In this document: positions 51,931-58,514 of the stretch, piece by piece
How the letters are laid out: the number at the start of each line of letters is the position of its first letter
Position numbering within the stretch: the first letter of the stretch is position 1
Assembly (NCBI RefSeq): GCF_021739025.1
Contig: NZ_JAKKOT010000004.1
Coordinates: forward strand, 124,001-188,000
Direction of reading: 5' to 3'
DNA from: Gordonia liuliyuniae
GTDB taxonomy: Bacteria; Actinomycetota; Actinomycetes; Mycobacteriales; Mycobacteriaceae
Length of the DNA: 64,000 bases
Position numbers and translations under genes: made by a program
Notes under the pieces: generated by a model
Told to the model about the DNA's origin: nothing
Database searches by the model: none
What the model saw: only the letters and a program-made list of their open reading frames with translations

Positions 51931-52635
51931 TTAGGAGCGGCCTCGTACGGTCCACTGCCAGTCGGGGAACTCCGTTTCGAGGCGGCGGATCATCCGCTCA
52001 GCGGTCAGTCGGCCTTTGTAGTAGTCGGCGCGACGGGAAGCGACCCAGGTGCCGATCGGGAATCCGTCGATCACGTCGCGCCGGCGGGCGTTGCTCGTCC
52101 CGTGGGCGGCGACGTAGCGGTGCAGATGCGCCAGTCCGGTCTCGAACGCGACAGCGAATGCCGCGTCCTGTTTTCTCCACTGCCAGTCCGGGAACTCGTT
52201 CTCGAACAGCGCGATCCGCTCGGCCGAGAGCCGCCCGACGCGGTAGTCGGTGCGGCGATTGGTCACTCACTGCCCGAGCGGGAATCCGTCGAAGACTTCG
52301 TGTTGACGGATATAGCTGGTTCCGTGCACGGCGACGTAGCGGCGGAAGTGCGCCAGCCCGGTCTCGGACATGGCGTCACGCACGTTCTACTGCCAGTCCG
52401 GGAATTCGGACTCGAGTCGCGCGACCCGCTCGGCGGACAGGCGGCCCAGCCGGTAGTCGGTACGCCGACTGTCGACCCAGGCCCCGAGCAGGAAACCGTT
52501 GATCGTCACGCCGCGGGGCGGCGAGCTCGAACCATGTTCGGCAACGTACCGGTGTAGGTGCTCGATCCCGGCCTCGAAGAGTCGATCGTAGGCACCACCA
52601 CGTTTGCTCGAACCTGACTCGTCCTCGCTTGGCAT
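51931..52635 (-). pseudogene. helicase-associated (HA) repeat protein, broken by two stops
   Basis: One continuous frame from ATG 52635 encodes three tandem helicase-associated domains of about 65-70 residues, each with the pattern LHRYVAxHGxS ... GFPxGxWV..RR.DY..GRL(S/T)AER ... ExEFPDWQW. Two codons that should be conserved Trp are stops: TAG at 52387-52389 (end of repeat 1, after FPDWQ) and TGA at 52267-52269 (LGQ-stop-VTNRRTDY). Both are single G-to-A changes from TGG. The repeats bind nucleic acid in SNF2-type helicases and in plasmid or phage proteins. No helicase core is attached. Confidence 0.75.
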
Positions 52636-52661
52636 TGCCTCACAGTCTGTTTCGGTCCGGT

Positions 52662-53414
52662 CTACGAGCGGGTCCACTCGAGTCCGAGGAGTGTCAGGGC
52701 GCGGGCCAGTTGTGGATCCGCGGGGTCGATAGGGGAGTGGTCGAGAATGTCGATGTGTGGGCTGATGTCGGGGTCGGCGGCGCGTTCGTAGAGCGCCCAC
52801 ATGCGCAGCTGGTCGCCGTGGCGGGAGTCGAACTCGATCCCGTCGACCGCTGGGTGCCCGTGGTCGGTGAGGGCGTAGATCCAGCGGGAGATGGCTTGGG
52901 TGAGTCCGCGGGGCCGTCCGTCCCGCAGGGCCGCCGTGTCGAGGTCATCGAGTCCGTAGCGGATGGCCAGCGGGCGAAAGACCGTCCGCAGGGTGGCGAG
53001 GCTGTCCGGGTCGGCGGGCACCGCGAACCGTCCGGTCAAGGTGCCGTGGCCGAGCATCCGTGCCTCGCACCACGATCGCGGGACGCGCCCGGGCAGCAGC
53101 GTGGGGTAGTCCTGCTCGTCCTCCTCGTCGACGACGATGTCGTCGAGCTCGGCGATCAGCTGCGGGCTGGGTCGGGCGAAGGCGAGGACTTCGAGGTAGC
53201 AGGCCAGGGGAGAGTCGGCGCAGTACAGGGTGCGCCACATGCCGTCGGGGTCGTCCCAGCGGCCGGCGAAGCGGCCGTCGGTGGCGTACTCCCACGGTGT
53301 CCACTCCCACGGACTGGGCGCGTACCTGACTCGATAGATCGGCGTGGCGGCATGGACGGCGGCGGCGATCGGGCCGTGCGGGGTGCCGATCGTCAAAGTG
53401 CGGGGTTGGTTCAT
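52662..53414 (-). CDS. RES domain toxin
   Basis: 250 residues. The RES signature is spread over YRVRYAPSPWEW (conserved Arg), ADSPLACYLEVLAFARPSP (conserved Glu) and the later serine region near DSRHGDQLR. RES toxins such as MbcT degrade NAD+ (NAD phosphorylase or hydrolase) and stop growth. It is longer than MbcT (about 186 residues). The start overlaps the stop of the antitoxin gene by 4 bases (ATGA at 53411-53414), the antitoxin-first order usual for this type II pair. Confidence 0.87.
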   Translation of the reverse strand: MNQPRTLTIGTPHGPIAAAVHAATPIYRVRYAPSPWEWTPWEYATDGRFAGRWDDPDGMWRTLYCADSPLACYLEVLAFARPSPQLIAELDDIVVDEEDEQDYPTLLPGRVPRSWCEARMLGHGTLTGRFAVPADPDSLATLRTVFRPLAIRYGLDDLDTAALRDGRPRGLTQAISRWIYALTDHGHPAVDGIEFDSRHGDQLRMWALYERAADPDISPHIDILDHSPIDPADPQLARALTLLGLEWTRS

Positions 53415-53803
53415 CCCACCGCAGCGAACTGGCGGGCAGCATTGAGCACCTGGGGGCCGACGTCGACGAGCTCGCCGTCGCGCAACAGCAACGCCGGCGC
53501 CCGGTCGTCGAGGACTGGGTTGAGGCCCTGGAACCAGGCTTGGGCGACGGCCGGGGTGTCGCGTTCGGTGATCAGCCGGGCGGCGCGGTAGGCGATCCGG
53601 AGCCTTTCGACGTCCTCGGGGTTGGCGATGGTGCGGGTGCCATCAGCCCATTGCCGAACCGCCCGCGTCTCGCTCACCCGACCCAGGTAGGCGACCAGCC
53701 GCGCGCCGAGCAGATCTCGCAACGCAGCCACCAGTTCGGGCTGCGACATGCGAGCCGCCTCGGAGTAGGCCGCTAGATCCGGCCGGGGATGTGCTGCTGT
53801 CAT
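53411..53803 (-). CDS. Xre/MbcA/ParS-type antitoxin
   Basis: 130 residues from ATG 53803. A helical N-terminal DNA-binding part (MSQPELVAALRDLLGARLVAYLGRVSETRAVRQWADGTR) is followed by the toxin-binding half RLRIAYRAARLITERDTPAVAQAWFQGLNP, which matches MbcA/ParS proteins (VxxWLxGxNP). It should neutralise the RES toxin and repress its own promoter. The first 64 bases upstream contain TATAG-8-CTATA, a candidate operator. Confidence 0.87.
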   Translation of the reverse strand: MTAAHPRPDLAAYSEAARMSQPELVAALRDLLGARLVAYLGRVSETRAVRQWADGTRTIANPEDVERLRIAYRAARLITERDTPAVAQAWFQGLNPVLDDRAPALLLRDGELVDVGPQVLNAARQFAAVG

Positions 53804-53825
53804 GGTGATCACCTCTCGATACCAG

Positions 53826-53843
53826 TATAGATCCCACACTATA
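53826..53843 (-). promoter_or_regulatory. candidate promoter/operator of the RES-Xre pair
   Basis: TATAG (53826-53830) and CTATA (53839-53843) form an inverted repeat with an 8-base spacer, 23-40 bases upstream of the antitoxin ATG. Either half could be the -10 region, so repressor binding here would block transcription. Confidence 0.5.
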
Positions 53844-53865
53844 TGACAGCTAGACCCCGAGCGGC

Positions 53866-54075
53866 ATGACACCAAATCCACGACGATGGGGAAGCGAGGA
53901 ACGTTGGGTGGGTGGTCGGGATGTTCGCGTCGGCGGGCACACTGTGACCGTGACCAGCTCATTCGATGAGGTGTCGCTCATCTGCACCGGTACGTCGCCG
54001 TGCACGGCCCCGGTAGTCCGCGCCGACGTGACGTCCTCAATGGGGTCAGCAACGACGTGCCGGGCCAGTAGTTTC
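53866..54075 (+). pseudogene. degenerate helicase-associated repeat fragment
   Basis: The plus strand reads ...VTVTSSFDE in one frame, and after what looks like the loss of one G continues GVAHLHRYVAVHG and GSPRRRDVLNGVSND in the next, ending at a TAG where the pattern calls for Trp. This is one more helicase-associated repeat, inverted relative to the three at 51931-52635. No start codon or intact frame remains. Confidence 0.55.
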
Positions 54076-54234
54076 TCCAGGATCAGTTGTACGCCAGCCA
54101 CTTCGGCGACATTTCGCGAGTTCGTCTGAACGTAAGTTCGATGTGGGCGGGCCGCGATCATGTTGAGATGTCAGTGATCCTGGATAGGCGCGAGGCGTGA
54201 GGCGCTGTTTCGGCTGTGAACGGAGGACCGTGTG

Positions 54235-54643
54235 ATGCGCGGCTATCCACGTGACGATGCCGTGTCTCAGCCTGCAGGCACTGAAGCCGAGCGCGCCCTC
54301 TACGCCGAGCTGCACGCCGCGCGCGCCCGAATCGTTTCACTCGAGTAGTCTGAACCGCTCGCTCGGCCAGCTGGCCACCTCCACCGATCGTGTCACCGAC
54401 ATCGCCGATCGGCTCGCCCGCGACAACAACGACCTCCGCGCACGCGCGGCACGTCGCACGTTGATCGAATGGTTCAACGCCGCGATCACCCGCCTGGCGA
54501 CACGCCAAGAGCTGGCGTTCCAGGACAGCGTCATTCGGCGAGACGATCGCGCTGCGGCCTATCACCGCGGCCAAGGCACCGCCATCTCCGAGCGGATACG
54601 GTCGCTCGAGACGAACGGTCTTATCGGGGAGAATGGCAGGTGA
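54235..54643 (+). pseudogene. frameshifted coiled-coil protein gene
   Basis: From ATG 54235 (GGAGGA at 54222-54227) the first frame gives RGYPRDDAVSQPAG and AERALYAELHAARARIVSLE, then TAG at 54346. Removing the extra T restores SLNRSLGQLATSTDRVTDIADRLARDN and a helical, charged protein of about 135 residues ending RSLETNGLIGENGR. It has the heptad look of a coiled coil and no known domain. A one-base insertion has inactivated it. Confidence 0.6.
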
Positions 54644-54681
54644 GACCGCGTCACCGGCGGAGCCGGGTTCAGGTGGCCGGC

Positions 54682-55129
54682 CTAGTGCGGGCTGTGGGTT
54701 CCGAACTGTCGGCGGTGATAGGCGAGTGGCCTGCCGTCGACCAATTCGGTGGCGTCGACGTTGCGGAGCGCGATGATGTGGTCGCTGCCGTCGACCAGGT
54801 CGGCGACCGTGCAGGCGATCCACTCTGGGGCACCGATGATCCGGGGCAGACCGTGGTCGAGTTCCCAGCGGGTGCCGTGGAACTTTCCCACTCCGCCATT
54901 CTTGGCGAACGAAAGTGCGGTGGTCGATTGGTCGGCGCCGAGGATGTTCAGGCCGAACCTTCCCGACTCCCGGACCAATTCCAGAGTTCATCGACAGCGA
55001 GGCGAACGCGCTGACAGTGGTGCCGTAGGGCAGACCACCGGAGATCGCGGTGACCACTGAGGCCGGGGTGGCCACGCTGGCCATCACCGCCCTGAACGAG
55101 GCTTGCACCTTAGGTTCTGTGCTTGTCAT
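54682..55129 (-). pseudogene. flavin reductase (NADH:FMN type) with internal deletion
   Basis: The minus strand starts well (ATG 55129, AAGGAACC upstream) with FRAVMASVATPASVVTAISG and TTVSAFASLSMNS, the opening of small flavin reductases. Then a run of about a dozen residues (normally PPMVLVxLxxxS) is missing and the frame shifts, continuing as LVRESGRFGLNILGADQ, FAKNGGVGKFHG and ending DGRPLAYHRRQFGTHSPH. Such proteins supply reduced flavin to two-component monooxygenases of aromatic breakdown. The gene cannot make a working product. Confidence 0.75.
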
Positions 55130-55321
55130 CTTTGGGTTCCTTGACTTCGAACTTCGATGATCGATCAGCCGGTGATCTCTCGACCGAGCAGTGTTGTCGT
55201 GTAGAGCCGGTCGACTTGACGTACCGGCCCGGCCGAGGCGGTAGTCGTCTCCAGGGTCCGGATCGTTCGGCTCTCCAGAGTCTCGCGTCGGGGGCGCAGC
55301 TGCCTTGGGCGAGTGGTCCGA

Positions 55322-55474
55322 TCAGGTGTCGATCTGGTCGCGGGCGACGATGGGATTACGCAGCACGCCGATGCCCTCAATCTCGACCTCGGCCTCGTCG
55401 CCGGGGGTGAGAAATCGTTGGGGGTTCATCCCGATCCCGACTCCGCCGGGGGTTCCGGTGGCGACTACGTCGGG
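55322..55474 (-). pseudogene. C-terminal fragment of a fumarylacetoacetate hydrolase-family gene
   Basis: The frame reads [38 protein letters not shown] and [12 protein letters not shown] before [12 protein letters not shown] and the [17 protein letters not shown] end are diagnostic for the FAH superfamily (hydratases/decarboxylases of meta-cleavage and homogentisate-type paths). Everything before this C-terminal 50 residues is missing and is replaced by an aldehyde dehydrogenase fragment. Confidence 0.72.
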
Positions 55475-55646
55475 CGGCGCCACCGGAATTGGTGAAGATC
55501 GACGCCTCGTTTCCGTACGGATGGTCGTGGATCAATTGCAGGGCTTCGTCCAGGGTCTCCACCCGGACCACAACGACAACCGGTCCGAACACCTCGGTCG
55601 GGTAGGCACCGATCGGCACCTCCAGGCCGTGTCTCATCTGATGCAT
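55475..55646 (-). pseudogene. internal fragment of an aldehyde dehydrogenase gene
   Basis: Reads [40 protein letters not shown] and [11 protein letters not shown]. This is the EIFGPV..VVR....DEALxLINxxPYGNxAxIFT(N)xGxAAR section of CoA-acylating (MmsA-type) aldehyde dehydrogenases. The catalytic Cys region and both ends are missing, and it is joined directly to the FAH fragment. Confidence 0.7.
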
Positions 55647-55667
55647 CCATCATTCATCTGATGCATC
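55634..55667. repeat. 14-bp direct repeats, possible GntR-type operator
   Basis: TCATCTGATGCATC occurs at 55634-55647 and 55654-55667, 20 bases apart (two helical turns). CATCTGATGCA recurs at 55830-55840. Each contains TGATGCATC, close to the palindrome TGATGCATCA. The position in front of the dead catabolic fragments suggests the operator of their former regulator. Confidence 0.55.
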
Positions 55668-56239
55668 ATCAGTCAAGACCCCAGGTCAACGAGTTGTGGA
55701 CTGGTTGGTTGCCACGTCACAGGCTTAGGCTCTCGGGACGTTCACGGAACCTCTGATGCTCCCAATGTCACTGTGCGGCAGTCGTGTTGGTCCTGGCCGT
55801 GGCGAGGTTGGAGGAGTGGGCAGATTGATGCATCTGATGCAATACCCAGTGCTTTACATGACATAATGTATATTATCGGCCGACCGGGCACACTGCGAGT
55901 GCAGCGTAAGACAGGTCCGCTGTTGTTTGCCATCCTAGTTGGCGAATTACCAGCCTACGTGGCGAAGTTTGCCAATCCACTTGGCGGATCGTCGATTTGG
56001 CAGCCGCCGACACAGGGGAATCGTCATAGCCGATTAATTGATCCGTTGCTGTTGCAACGACATGCTCTGCGTTAGACGGTGTTTGGGACTAGAGCACACG
56101 ATTGTCGTTCTGTTTATTCGTCTCCCCGCTTCCTCGTGTTCGGAAACAGCGCTAGACGCCAATCCCATAAACGTCACCGTGACGAAAGTGTTAGGGCTGA
56201 GGCGCTGTGTTGACGCTCGTGTCCGGTTCCGCCATTGCC
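55668..56239. other. AT-rich non-coding region with several palindromes
   Basis: No gene is supported. TACAT (55854-55858) pairs with ATGTA (55865-55869), overlapping ATAAT (55862-55866) with ATTAT (55871-55875). Three imperfect inverted repeats related to GCCAnTCCnnnTTGGC lie at 55929-55943, 55953-55963 and 55971-55985. Base composition falls sharply here. It could hold promoters for the region or the remains of an origin or integration site. Confidence 0.45.
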
Positions 56240-56830
56240 TCAATCGTCGCGCAACTCCACACCGGGGCTCAATATAGGCTTTCCATCTGCGCTGAGCTCC
56301 CTTGAAACCTTAATAGTTTCAGGATCCCGAGTAATCAACTTGCGGTATACGGGCTCTGAGACAACCAGTTGATCAATCCGGTTCAACGATAAATCATCCT
56401 TCATGAATCTCCCTACGATCCTCAGTAGGACGATATCAGGCAGTGTAACCTCGTCCTCAAGCAACGGTCCATGCCAAATAAGTGAGTCAGCGCGACCAAA
56501 TTCGACTCCAGTGAACCCATTATTCTGGAAGACTTCCGCAAGGCCACGAGTGGCAGCGAAATATCCGTACCGCCCTATTATTTCCCTGTTTATAGTGTAA
56601 TCAAAGTAGAACTCTGCGGCCGTTGGATTCTGATCCTCGTCGAATTCTACCGGCTCTACGTGAGCATTCGATGATTCCCGAACTCGATAGTAACTCACTA
56701 TCTGCAACCTCCAGTTGAGTTTCAAGAACTTAACCATTGTCACCAACTCGTGCAGGTGGTGCGCGCTATATTGGGGTCCAACTTCGGCAGTTCGCATTGA
56801 ATCTGACAAGCCAAATGGATCGACAAGCAT
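56240..56830 (-). CDS. immunity-like protein, family member 1
   Basis: Up to 196 residues (ATG 56830, 12 bases after the stop of member 2; ATG 56737 is another possible start). The gene is AT-rich compared with its surroundings. It aligns along its length with member 2: IVSYYRV, SNAHVEPVEFD, AAEFYFDYTINREIIGRYG, GFTGVEFGR, LPDIVLLRIVGRFMKDDLSL and LVVSEPVYRKLITRDPE. The ending (LPDI....LVVSE.VY) recalls immunity proteins of the Imm11/Imm43 kind, which protect against polymorphic toxins. That assignment is an inference; no toxin gene is next to it. Confidence 0.6.
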   Translation of the reverse strand: MLVDPFGLSDSMRTAEVGPQYSAHHLHELVTMVKFLKLNWRLQIVSYYRVRESSNAHVEPVEFDEDQNPTAAEFYFDYTINREIIGRYGYFAATRGLAEVFQNNGFTGVEFGRADSLIWHGPLLEDEVTLPDIVLLRIVGRFMKDDLSLNRIDQLVVSEPVYRKLITRDPETIKVSRELSADGKPILSPGVELRDD

Positions 56831-56842
56831 CAATGCCGCCGA

Positions 56843-57319
56843 TTACATTAGACTATCGATACTTCGGCCGCTGGAATCTAGTTCGCTTGCGGTCGCAGCG
56901 ATGCCAGGATCCCTAGCTTCAATTATTTCGTAAACACGATCAGATACTACCAGTTCTTGCCGGGCATTCAGTGCTATATCGTCGACCATGGGGGAACCAG
57001 TAACGATGAGAAGGATAATATCAGGCAACTGAATATAGTCAGAATGATCAACATACGGCCACGTCATCGATTTGACACGGCCTGCGTGAAACCCGGTAAA
57101 TCCTTTTACTACTAGTAACTCAAAAAGAGAACGAGTAACTCCAAATATTCCGTATCTACCCATAACCTCGCGGGTTTTTGTGTAGTCGAAATAGAATTCC
57201 GCCGCAACCGCGATCCCGTTATTATCGAATTCTATTTCTTCTACGTGTGCGTTCGCCGATCCGTCGACTTTATAGTAGGTCACTATTCTAAACCCATCTC
57301 CGTCGTAGTTGTTTCTCAT
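56843..57319 (-). CDS. immunity-like protein, family member 2
   Basis: 158 residues from ATG 57319 (GTG 57352 would add 11). It shares IVTYYKV, SANAHVEEIEFD, AAEFYFDYTKTREVMGRYG, GFTGFHAGR, LPDIILLIVTGSPMVDDIAL and LVVSDRVYEIIEARDPG with member 1. No signal peptide or membrane span is visible, so it is cytoplasmic. It is AT-rich, unlike the core genes of the window, which suggests transfer from another organism. Members 1 and 2 form an operon. I cannot name the family with certainty. Confidence 0.6.
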   Translation of the reverse strand: MRNNYDGDGFRIVTYYKVDGSANAHVEEIEFDNNGIAVAAEFYFDYTKTREVMGRYGIFGVTRSLFELLVVKGFTGFHAGRVKSMTWPYVDHSDYIQLPDIILLIVTGSPMVDDIALNARQELVVSDRVYEIIEARDPGIAATASELDSSGRSIDSLM

Positions 57320-57606
57320 GATAGGTCCGGGTTCTGGGCAGTTGGAATCCACGTGTCGACGCTATCTTTAGACAATCCTAGAACAATTTTCGGAGGTCTC
57401 CTTCCCCGAATTTCGAATCACGGAATCTGCCACGTTGAGTGACCTTGGTATATCTCGCGATAGTCCGGGGGTTCCAGAAGACGGCGTCCTGTGTCCGACG
57501 CTATGCGTATTAGCGAAAGGTGATTTTGTCGTTGTCTCTCAGTCAGATTATACGGAGGTTCCGCGGGCTCGTGTTCACGATCAGTGCGTAACTGCCACCT
57601 GAAACG
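57320..57606. other. non-coding AT-rich spacer
   Basis: No gene is supported here; all frames are broken. It must contain the promoter of the two immunity-like genes on the minus strand. The AT-rich character continues to about 57,560 and stops abruptly at the end of the lipoprotein gene. Confidence 0.45.
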
Positions 57607-58296
57607 TCACTCCGCCGGAACGACCTTCCCGTTCACAGTCACGGTGACTTTGTCGGTCTTGGTGTCGTACGTGATGGAGCCGTGCTCGAAGAGCGTCTTC
57701 TGTACGTGACCTCGTGTTGCCTCGTTGCTGGTGACGGGCCCCAGTGGACCTGCCGATCCGTTCGTCCCGACGAGGGTCGGGACGCCCTTCTCATCACGTT
57801 CGACGTTCCACGCGTCGCGGATCTTGCCGTAGGTCATATACGCCGGTGTGTCGGGACTATTGTTCTTCGCCGTGATCACACCGCCGTGGAACTGCTGGAA
57901 GACGACGCCGCTGTCACGAGTGCCTGCGTTGCGCGAGCCGGTGAGCGGGAGCCCGAGAATCTTCTTCTCCGCCGGTGTCGTGGCCGAGTAGCGCGCTGCG
58001 ATCGGTCCCGTCATCGTCACATCGACACCGCGTTCCCCCTCCACAGTCACCTTCGACTTCTGCGCGACGCCCGACGCCTCCGGGGACGTCGGCGCGGATC
58101 CCGCGGCGGAGTCGTCTGACGCCGGGGCGGATGAGTCGGTGGTGGATGAATTAGATACCGGGACCTCGGCAGACGTCGTCGCCGAGGTGCGCGGGGCATC
58201 GTCAGTGGTGTCGTTGCCGCATCCGCTGCCGACCAACGCTACCGCCGCCGCTCCGATGATCACGGCGATTGTCCGACCGCCCGCAGTGCTCCTCAT
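57607..58296 (-). CDS. lipoprotein with LGFP-like C-terminal domain (copy 2)
   Basis: 229 residues. The signal peptide (TIAVIIGAAAVALVGSGC) ends in the lipobox VGSGC. A Ser/Thr/Ala/Asp linker extends to about residue 85. The folded part matches copy 1 (37685-38308) along its length: MTGPIAARYSATTPAEKKILG, VVFQQFHGGVITAKN, YGKIRDAWNVERDEKG, SAGPLGPVTSNE and LFEHGSITYDTKTDKVTVTV. LGLPLTGSRNAG is closer to a true LGFP repeat than in copy 1. It is an outer-leaflet or cell-wall-facing protein of unknown job and has normal GC, unlike the genes to its left. Confidence 0.8.
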   Translation of the reverse strand: MRSTAGGRTIAVIIGAAAVALVGSGCGNDTTDDAPRTSATTSAEVPVSNSSTTDSSAPASDDSAAGSAPTSPEASGVAQKSKVTVEGERGVDVTMTGPIAARYSATTPAEKKILGLPLTGSRNAGTRDSGVVFQQFHGGVITAKNNSPDTPAYMTYGKIRDAWNVERDEKGVPTLVGTNGSAGPLGPVTSNEATRGHVQKTLFEHGSITYDTKTDKVTVTVNGKVVPAE

Positions 58297-58399
58297 GAAG
58301 TCCTTCCAGCTCGCTGTCAGAACGCTTCCGCGTTCGGCTCAGGAGTCTTCGTCGTTCCGTTGTGTGCACGATGTACAGCATCGACGGTGCCACAGTGAG

Positions 58400-58481
58400 T
58401 GGCGCCCGGCTGACCATTCCGAGGCTACCGTGCAGCCTGCGGTGGTTGTATCGGTTGACCCATAAGCCGCCGACGTCGGCC
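58400..58481 (-). mobile_element. IS3-family transposase C-terminal remnant
   Basis: The frame reads GLWVNRYNHRRLHGSLGMVS, the well-known end of IS3/IS481-type integrases (W.xxYNxxRxHxSLGxxxP). After SRAPLTVAPS the similarity stops. About 27 codons remain, with no start and no inverted repeats that I can assign. It marks a past transposition between the lipoprotein and the third immunity-like gene. Confidence 0.65.
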
Positions 58482-58514
58482 ACCTACAGCACTTAGCGGC
58501 TACCGGGAGGCACT

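Noticed and set aside
51854-51945. Functional tRNA with anticodon CAA.
   Set aside because: The 5' acceptor strand is absent, the D-arm region is disrupted, and the short variable loop does not fit a leucine tRNA.
52264-52389. Recoding (selenocysteine or stop read-through) in the helicase-associated repeat gene.
   Set aside because: Two different stop codons (TAG and TGA) are involved, both in place of Trp, no selenocysteine element is visible, and the surrounding genes are also broken. Plain nonsense mutation is simpler.
53866-54161. Two overlapping small frames (87 codons plus, 103 codons minus) as genes.
   Set aside because: Both are shadows of the degenerate helicase-associated repeat that reads in a third frame with a frameshift.
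55634-55840. CRISPR array from the TCATCTGATGCATC repeats.
   Set aside because: Only two full copies and one partial copy, with 6-base spacing between the first two; no cas genes. It looks like an operator.
56780-56830. The motif VDPFGLS near the N-terminus of immunity-like member 1 resembles the end of an RHS core (DPxGLxG).
   Set aside because: No RHS repeats precede it; the preceding sequence is the stop of member 2 and a short gap. It is probably chance, although the context made it tempting.
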